A DNA stretch of 64,000 bases from Oscillospiraceae bacterium (GTDB taxonomy: Bacteria; Bacillota; Clostridia; Oscillospirales; Ruminococcaceae). The position numbers and the translations under genes were made by a program. Shown piece after piece: positions 58,076-64,000 of the stretch. The DNA lies in NCBI GenBank assembly GCA_017545185.1, contig JAFWQJ010000079.1:1-64000 (forward strand), read 5' to 3'. Positions within the stretch are counted from its first letter, which is position 1; every line of letters begins with the position of its first letter. The notes below the pieces were generated by a model. It was not told the origin of the DNA and did no database searches. It saw only the letters and a program-made list of their open reading frames with translations.

Positions 58076-60763
58076 CTACTCTGTTCCCGGATCCGCATCG
58101 CGCACCAGAAGCCCGAAGGTCCCGCTGCCGCAGTTCACGGCAATAACAGGCGATGCCTGCTGAAAATAGATATTCTCAAACTTCGCGCGCTTCTCCACCT
58201 GATTCCGGATCCATTCCATATCCCGGCCGGTAATGCCGACATACGTCACGAACAGAATGCGGCGGTCAATGGACGACGGCGACCGCAGCACACTCCGGAT
58301 GTACTGCTTCCAGACATTTTCGCGTGCACCGAAAAACACCTTTCCGACTCCCATTTTTCCGTGCTTCAGAACCAGCACGGGCTTTGCCATGAGTGCCTTT
58401 GTCACGCCCGCGACCCGGCTGCTCACCTGCTCTGCACGCGCAAGGAAATCAAGGCTGTCCACGACAAAGCTGGTATGGATCCGCGATTTCATGTGCTCCA
58501 GATGCTCCCTTATCTCCTCGGGGCTTTTGCCGTCCTCTGCCATGCGGCAGGCCTCAATCACCATAAGCCCCTGTCCGCTGGAGAGATGACCGGAGTCAAT
58601 GACCGTCACATTGTTGAAGGCTCTTGCCGCCTCCTGCGCGATCGTGCAGCCGCTGTTCGTCAGCGCACCTGAAATGGAGATATGGATGATATTATTCGCC
58701 GTGGTCAGCTGCTTCGCGAAAAACGCTTCGACCGTCTGGACATCCGGAATACCGGTGCGTACCTTCCGCTCCCGGTCATTCATATAGTCCAGCAGACCCT
58801 TCGTTTCGATCTCAACACCGTCCAGAAAATCGCCCTCTGCCGTGCAGACCATGTGCGGCAGAACAGCGATGCCGTAACGCTCGATGATCTCCTGCGGCAG
58901 ATCGGCAACGCTTTCCGTCGTGATCGCGACGGTCTTTTTGCGCTGCTCCTTCTTCATCCACGAGACGGTCTCTTTCAGGATATCCTCGCCGTTGCCGGTC
59001 GCAAATGCCAGATTCCGCGGCAGCAGCCGGTAGAGCTCCTTCTCCAGAATGTCGCCGGTGATCGGCTTCGTCAGATAGCCGTCAAAGCCTGCCTTTTCAT
59101 ACAGCACCTTGTTTTCGTTGCCGGCATTGGCCGTCAGCACAACGATCTTCGATTCCTTGCTCTGGCCGCCGATCTGCGAACGGATCGCTTTCAGGCACTC
59201 GATACCGTCCATCTCGGGCATCAGATGATCCATAAAGATCACATGATAATGCTGATTCAGCGTGCGCTTCAAAGCGTCCTCACCGCAGGAAACAGTCTCG
59301 ACCTGCACCTTTGTTTCGCGCAGCAGCTTGGAGACGACCAGCAGATTCGATGCGTTGTCATCGACGACCAGAACCTTTGCCTCCGGTGCCTCAAAGCCGG
59401 CAATGTGTTCCCTGCGCTGACCGGGCGCGGATTCGCTGTCTATGCGGATCTCGCCGATCTTCTGCGTTGTCACGATCTTCTGCGGGATCTCGATGATAAA
59501 GGTCGAGCCCTTCGTATAAATACTGTTGACCGTGATCTTTCCGCCCATCAGATCGACAAACTGCCGGACAATCGAAAGCCCGAGACCGGTGCCTTCGATA
59601 TGCCGGTTCTTTTCCTCGTCCACGCGCTTGAACGCGGAGAACAGATACGGGATATTCTCCTTCTTGATGCCGATGCCGGTATCGCTGACCGAATACACGA
59701 CATTCAGGCTGCCGTTTTCGGTCTCGCCGGGCTCGATCGTCAGGGAGACGGAGCCCTGCTGTGTATACTTGATCGCGTTGTTCAGCACATTGATCAGGAT
59801 CTGCTTGATGCGCACCTCGTCGCCGAGCAGCTCGACCGGGATATCCGGCGAGACATGCACCTGAAAATCAAGACCCTTTTCCTTTGCACGGATCCAGAGC
59901 ATTCCGACGATCTCTGAGAGCATGTCGCCCGGATTGTATACGACAGGCGTCAGCTTCATCTGACCCGATGCAAACTTGGACATATCCAGAATATCGTTGA
60001 TCAGATGCAGCAGCATCTTACTGGCGGACTGGATATTCGCCGCATCCTCCGCGACCTCGTCGTTGATGTTCTCGCGCAGGATCATTTCATTCAGCGCGAT
60101 GATCGTATTGATCGGCGTGCGGATCTCATGGCTCATGCTCGAGAAAAAGTGATTCTGCGCCTCGTTCAGCGCTTCGATCTCCTTTTTCTGCCCGATCGAG
60201 CGCCGGACCTCCTGCCGGTAGAGCAGATTCCGGTAGCCGACCGTAATGCTGACGGTCATGCCGGTGAGGATCAGCGCAATGAGCGAGAAGGTATGCGCCG
60301 AAAAAAAAGACTCCTTTACGACCATCTCCGGGAATCGGAGTGAGCAGTACCAGCAGCCGAGTGCCTCGGCCAGTTCTGCAGCAAGATAAATGATCATGGT
60401 CCTGCCGCTGAGACAGGTGCTGATAAAAAACACGCTGAACAGGAACCAGATCGGCGCCTCGCCGTAAATGCCGCCGTCATGGAAAAATACATTCGGCGTA
60501 TACACAAGGCAGACAATCAGCGCGACCGCCGACGCCCCCAGTTTTCCGCGTCCGGTCCGGATCGCGTGGATCATGACCGCGGCAATCAGAACCATACTGA
60601 AAACCAGGAACAGAATGTGATAAAACGGCGCCTTAGCAATGATGATCTCCGCGAGCTTCACTGCCCACGCAAACAGCGTCAGACAGGTGATCAGAATGAA
60701 CAGTCTGTCCTTCTGCGGATACCGGTCGCTGAACAACAAGCCCTTGATCTGTAAAGAACTCAT
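58076..60763 (-). CDS. hybrid histidine kinase with C-terminal DegV (fatty-acid-binding) domain
   Basis: 895 residues; start MSSLQIKG at 60763 follows AGAGGAG. Six membrane segments lie at about 20-180. HisKA follows with His212 (SSMSHEIRTPINT), HATPase_c (LNNAIKYTQQGSVS; GTGLGLSIVRQF), a receiver domain (VLVVDDNASN) with Asp512 (VIFMDHLMPEMDG), and from about 610 a complete DegV domain (TTESVADLPQE, ISISGALTNSG, NVTVIDSGHLSSGQGL). DegV/FakB proteins bind fatty acids. Joined to a sensor kinase this could couple lipid sensing to phosphorylation. The gene starts one base after the end of the next kinase gene, so they are co-transcribed. Confidence 0.88.
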   Translation of the reverse strand: MSSLQIKGLLFSDRYPQKDRLFILITCLTLFAWAVKLAEIIIAKAPFYHILFLVFSMVLIAAVMIHAIRTGRGKLGASAVALIVCLVYTPNVFFHDGGIYGEAPIWFLFSVFFISTCLSGRTMIIYLAAELAEALGCWYCSLRFPEMVVKESFFSAHTFSLIALILTGMTVSITVGYRNLLYRQEVRRSIGQKKEIEALNEAQNHFFSSMSHEIRTPINTIIALNEMILRENINDEVAEDAANIQSASKMLLHLINDILDMSKFASGQMKLTPVVYNPGDMLSEIVGMLWIRAKEKGLDFQVHVSPDIPVELLGDEVRIKQILINVLNNAIKYTQQGSVSLTIEPGETENGSLNVVYSVSDTGIGIKKENIPYLFSAFKRVDEEKNRHIEGTGLGLSIVRQFVDLMGGKITVNSIYTKGSTFIIEIPQKIVTTQKIGEIRIDSESAPGQRREHIAGFEAPEAKVLVVDDNASNLLVVSKLLRETKVQVETVSCGEDALKRTLNQHYHVIFMDHLMPEMDGIECLKAIRSQIGGQSKESKIVVLTANAGNENKVLYEKAGFDGYLTKPITGDILEKELYRLLPRNLAFATGNGEDILKETVSWMKKEQRKKTVAITTESVADLPQEIIERYGIAVLPHMVCTAEGDFLDGVEIETKGLLDYMNDRERKVRTGIPDVQTVEAFFAKQLTTANNIIHISISGALTNSGCTIAQEAARAFNNVTVIDSGHLSSGQGLMVIEACRMAEDGKSPEEIREHLEHMKSRIHTSFVVDSLDFLARAEQVSSRVAGVTKALMAKPVLVLKHGKMGVGKVFFGARENVWKQYIRSVLRSPSSIDRRILFVTYVGITGRDMEWIRNQVEKRAKFENIYFQQASPVIAVNCGSGTFGLLVRDADPGTE

Positions 60764-60764
60764 A

Positions 60765-63308
60765 TCATTGCTCCTCTCTGTCCGGCTCAAATTCCGTCAC
60801 GGCGCCGTCCTCCGGCAGAAACTCCATGACTTCATCTTCCTCATCTGTTTCTGCGCCGCCGAGCATCCGCAGAAGCTCTGCCGCAAGGCTCTGACAGTCC
60901 GCCGCGAGCGCACCGTGCTTTTCTCCGATCAGAGTCTCATTGCCGTCCTTTGCCGCAAATTCCAGCTCCTTTGCACGTTCGGAAAGTGACTCGCTGCCGA
61001 GCATTTTCAGATTGCTTTTCAGCGCATGAACGAGGATCTCATAATTTTTCAGGTCATGCGCTGCGAGGAAACCCTGCATTTTTTCCGCACGCTCCGGATA
61101 TTCCGCGGCAAACTGCCGCAGCAGTGAGAAATAAAAATCCTCGTCGCCCGCGCAGTATTTCAGGCCGTCAGACGTTTTCAGGCCGCAGCCCTCCAGCCGC
61201 TGCAGAACCGGTATCTCCTGCGGCCCGGAGCTTTGCGCAGGCTCCGGCTGCTCCTCCGGCACATCCGAACGGTTTGTCACGAGCGATTTGCGCAGCACCC
61301 TCCGCAGGACGCGCTCAAGCTCGATCAGCTCGATCGGCTTGCTGACAAAGCCGTCAAATCCGGCAGCTAAGAAGGTTTCCCTTGCCGTACTGACCGCATT
61401 GGCTGTCAGTGCAACGACCGGAACCTCCGCGTATCTCTTGCCGGAGCGGATCCGCTTCATCGCCTCGACGCCGTCCATGCCGGGCATCATGTGATCCATA
61501 AAGACAATGTCAAAGCTGCGCTCCCTGCACAGATCGACCGCTTCACTGCCGGAACCGGCCGTCGTCACCTTCATGCCGTAGCGCTTAAAAATGTTCTGCG
61601 CGACCGTCAGGTTCATCGGCTCATCATCGACAACAAGTGCGCGTGTCCCCGAGAAGCTGATCCGTTCATCCAGCACGTTCATATCCCGTTCGGCATTCAG
61701 CACCGCGGCCACAGGGAAACAGTAGAACGGCTTGACCATGATCCGCGCCTTTGAACCCTCCGGGAGACGGAAATCGTCATTCGCGACCACAACCGTCACG
61801 ACCTCCGCGGCAATTGATTCGATCAGCTCAGGTGCCGTCGCATATTCCTCCTCCGCAATGAACAGATGCGTCAGCTGCACGGAGGCCAGCAGCTTTTTCA
61901 GATTGGCAACATTGTCTACGCGGTGCATCTGCACGCCGAATCCCTTGACGATATTGTGGATCATCATGTTATAGTATTCGCGGACATTCGGATTCGCGTA
62001 CTTGTCCAGATGCAGGAACGCACCGAGACAGAGCTTCTCCGGCTTCGAGATCGACATGCAGCTCGCCGGCTCGACGACCTTCTGTGGAAGGCTGACCGTG
62101 ACCGTTGTGCCCTCTCCGGGCTTGCTGCTGACGGTGATGAAGCCGCCGAGCGATGCCGTAAACCCCTGCACGATCGTCATGCCGAGGCCGAGACCGCCGC
62201 CCTGCCGGTTCCGGCCGGAATCCGCCTGATAATACCGCTCGAAGATGCGCTCCTGTTCCTCCGCCGTCATGCCGATGCCGGTGTCTGTCACCTTGATCAG
62301 CAGATTGACGCCGTAGGTCTCCGGGATCGAATACAGCCGGACATACACACCGCCCTCATGCGTATATTTCAGGCCGTTCATGATCAGATGCCGCAGGATC
62401 TTCCGCAGCTTGCTGATATCTGTATTCATCACTGACGGGATCGCCGGATCAACGTCAATGACGAGCTCCAGCTCCTTCGGCTTAAACGGACGGAGCTCCT
62501 CAGCCAGATCGTTCAGCACCGAGGACAGCATATAATCCTCATAATGATTCGTCAGCTTTTTCCGGTCGATCTCCGTAAAATCGAGAATATCGCTGATCTG
62601 CTCCGCGACGCGCCGGCCGGCCTCCCGCACGGAAACCAGATTCGCGCGGCGCTCCGCGTTCTCCTCCTCGTCAATACAGATGCCCGTCAGACCGATGATC
62701 GCATTGATCGGCGTGCGCGTTTCATGGGAAACATTCGCGAGAAAATCGTTCAGACGGTCGGTCGCGTCCGTCAGCTTTTCGATCTCATCATGCGAGTGGT
62801 CTACCACATCTGTCCATTTGTCGATGATCGTCCGCGAAATAATGCCGATCGCGGTGATCACGGCGGCATTCATCAGCGCACGCGACCAGAGCAGCGTATC
62901 AAATTCCGCGCCCGCCTGATGCAGCATCAGCAGTCCGTAGCCAAGCGTCAGATAATAGATCAGCTGCAGGAATGTGATGAGCGGCTTGATACAGACCATG
63001 GTGTACAGGATCATGATCATCGCCATGACCGCGACTGTATCAAATACACTTGTGCCGTGACTGCCGTAATAGAAGAACGAAAACATCACAAAGGTCGAAT
63101 ACAGCCAGAGGCGCTGCCGGTCCGTCAGGCGCTGCTGGATATGCATCATCCATGAGACCACAAGCCCGATCATGATCGGGATCAGCGGCCAGAGCTCCCA
63201 TGACATCAGACAGGCTTCCACGGCAAGGATCACGGAAAAAACGGACAGGCTCACAAGAATGGTCAGCTGTGATGCCTGAAACAGTTTGCTTTTTTCAAGA
63301 TATTTCAT
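60765..63308 (-). CDS. membrane hybrid histidine kinase with receiver and Hpt domains
   Basis: 847 residues. Six membrane segments lie at about 16-165 (LTILVSLSVFSVILAVEA ...). HisKA has His195 (FLANVSHETRTPINAI); HATPase_c shows MNGLKYTHEGG and GGLGLGMTIVQGF. After a degenerate receiver-like region comes a true receiver (ALVVDDEPMN; IVFMDHMMPGMDG), then an Hpt domain with the acceptor His in LVHALKSNLKML. This tripartite phosphorelay resembles BvgS/ArcB. It is encoded just before the DegV-fused kinase and after a receiver protein, so the three probably act in one pathway. The output regulator is not in the window. Confidence 0.9.
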   Translation of the reverse strand: MKYLEKSKLFQASQLTILVSLSVFSVILAVEACLMSWELWPLIPIMIGLVVSWMMHIQQRLTDRQRLWLYSTFVMFSFFYYGSHGTSVFDTVAVMAMIMILYTMVCIKPLITFLQLIYYLTLGYGLLMLHQAGAEFDTLLWSRALMNAAVITAIGIISRTIIDKWTDVVDHSHDEIEKLTDATDRLNDFLANVSHETRTPINAIIGLTGICIDEEENAERRANLVSVREAGRRVAEQISDILDFTEIDRKKLTNHYEDYMLSSVLNDLAEELRPFKPKELELVIDVDPAIPSVMNTDISKLRKILRHLIMNGLKYTHEGGVYVRLYSIPETYGVNLLIKVTDTGIGMTAEEQERIFERYYQADSGRNRQGGGLGLGMTIVQGFTASLGGFITVSSKPGEGTTVTVSLPQKVVEPASCMSISKPEKLCLGAFLHLDKYANPNVREYYNMMIHNIVKGFGVQMHRVDNVANLKKLLASVQLTHLFIAEEEYATAPELIESIAAEVVTVVVANDDFRLPEGSKARIMVKPFYCFPVAAVLNAERDMNVLDERISFSGTRALVVDDEPMNLTVAQNIFKRYGMKVTTAGSGSEAVDLCRERSFDIVFMDHMMPGMDGVEAMKRIRSGKRYAEVPVVALTANAVSTARETFLAAGFDGFVSKPIELIELERVLRRVLRKSLVTNRSDVPEEQPEPAQSSGPQEIPVLQRLEGCGLKTSDGLKYCAGDEDFYFSLLRQFAAEYPERAEKMQGFLAAHDLKNYEILVHALKSNLKMLGSESLSERAKELEFAAKDGNETLIGEKHGALAADCQSLAAELLRMLGGAETDEEDEVMEFLPEDGAVTEFEPDREEQ

Positions 63309-63341
63309 TGCTTGATCCCTCTGATATTCTGCTGCGGCAGA

Positions 63342-64000
63342 TCAGTTCCGTGCACGGATAATACCCTTCCGTGCAGCGATCTCAACCGTATTTTGTATTC
63401 TGTGGAGCAGGAGCTCCGGCAGAAGCGGCTTCCGGATGATCTCCGCCGCACCGAGCGAAAGACATCCGGAAACGGTATCCGGTTCAGCATCATCCGTCAG
63501 GAAAATGACCGGGATATCCGCAGCGCCCCGGATCTCACGGAGCTGCTTCAGCGTTTCAAAGCCGTCCGTCTCCGGCATCTGCGCGTCGAGCAGGATCAGA
63601 TCCGGCGTCTGCTCCGACAGATATTTCAGAAGCGCCCGCCCGGACTTCATCGCCGAGACCCGGAATCCTGCTTTGCTGAGCGTATTGCCGAACAGGCGCA
63701 GAACCGTCTCATCGTCATCCGCTGCGGCGATCCGGATCTCGTCGGTGCGCTTCGGCACCGTCAGATCGACGCAGACAAATTCCGTTTCGTATCCGACCGA
63801 AAGCCCGGAGCCGCCGTTCATCCGCCACCTTTTCATGATGTTGCCGGTCACGATATCAATATCATTCCTGCGGATATCAGTCAGCAGCACAAAAAACTGA
63901 TTGAACCGGTTGCGCATCAGGATATCCGTTTTCCGGAGCGATGCGCGGATGTGGCTTCCGAAGGCATCGCAGTTTGCCTTATAATCACGTTCGGGCGTGC
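63342..64000 (-). CDS. GGDEF-like/receiver protein (partial, N-terminus off right edge)
   Basis: The minus-strand frame is open to the window edge, so the ATG at 63917 is probably internal. The visible start (ERDYKANCDAF, then RKTDILMRNRFNQFFVLLTD) reads like the second half of a GGDEF domain, in which the signature is replaced by RNRFNQFF, so cyclase activity is unlikely. A receiver domain follows (IAAADDDET, LILLDAQMPETDG, FLTDD, IRKPL). It lies 33 bases upstream of the first hybrid kinase gene, in the same operon, and may be the phosphorelay's receiving partner. Confidence 0.72.
   Translation of the reverse strand, partial: TPERDYKANCDAFGSHIRASLRKTDILMRNRFNQFFVLLTDIRRNDIDIVTGNIMKRWRMNGGSGLSVGYETEFVCVDLTVPKRTDEIRIAAADDDETVLRLFGNTLSKAGFRVSAMKSGRALLKYLSEQTPDLILLDAQMPETDGFETLKQLREIRGAADIPVIFLTDDAEPDTVSGCLSLGAAEIIRKPLLPELLLHRIQNTVEIAARKGIIRARN

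Noticed and set aside
63342-63917. Complete 191-residue response regulator starting at 63917
   Set aside because: The frame stays open to the edge and the upstream codons continue a GGDEF-like domain, so it is called partial.

Overview
The window looks like chromosome of a fibre-degrading, cellulosome-forming Gram-positive gut bacterium, most likely Ruminococcus or a close relative (Oscillospiraceae). This rests on five secreted proteins with type I dockerins (heparinase II/III-like lyase, papain/metalloprotease, DUF6055 protein, CotH protein, GH30/GH43 xylanase), an LPxTG protein with its own sortase, AGGAGG-type ribosome sites, TTGACA/TATAAT promoters with 17-bp spacing, and moderately high GC by eye. 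The species assignment is inference. I saw no rRNA, tRNA, CRISPR array, insertion sequence or phage gene.

Layout. 1-4.5 kb: a partial gene, a truncated secreted beta-helix-like protein, a small unknown protein, a decayed ABC exporter/ATC-hydrolase locus (nonsense, two frameshifts, two in-frame deletions) and an HMA metal-binding protein. 4.5-15 kb: dockerin lyase, membrane protein, membrane-anchored Ntn amidohydrolase, sortase coupled to a giant LPQTG subtilase. 15-21 kb: DUF5131-DUF4186 fusion, the 5' stump of a GH9 cellulase, glutamine synthetase, and a KAS III-ACP-GNAT operon behind a leader hairpin. 21-30 kb: dockerin double protease, a HEAT / small ORF / DUF1848 / LRR / MBL operon, and a MutS-like ATPase. 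30-39 kb: EamA and NhaC transporters, a CmpB-like membrane protein, an OmpR-type two-component system, DUF434 protein, and RtcB with a leader ORF plus terminator. 39-49 kb: DUF6055-hexapeptide-LamG-dockerin protein, then a zinc-ribbon / VWA / VWA / PurA-like cluster running into a tandem-SBP amino-acid ABC transporter. 49-64 kb: CotH dockerin protein, GH30-CBM-dockerin-GH43-CBM enzyme with an AraC-type regulator upstream, and a sensory operon of two hybrid histidine kinases (one fused to DegV) and a GGDEF-like/REC protein cut by the window edge.

How the genes work together. The dockerin proteins, subtilase/sortase pair and AraC-type regulator fit extracellular polymer breakdown and its control. 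Most plausible undescribed systems: the zinc-ribbon/VWA/VWA/PurA-like operon, the hybrid kinase-DegV fusion, and the KAS III-ACP-GNAT cassette. The two broken glycosidase-type genes and the collapsed ABC locus show repeated deletion of accessory genes.
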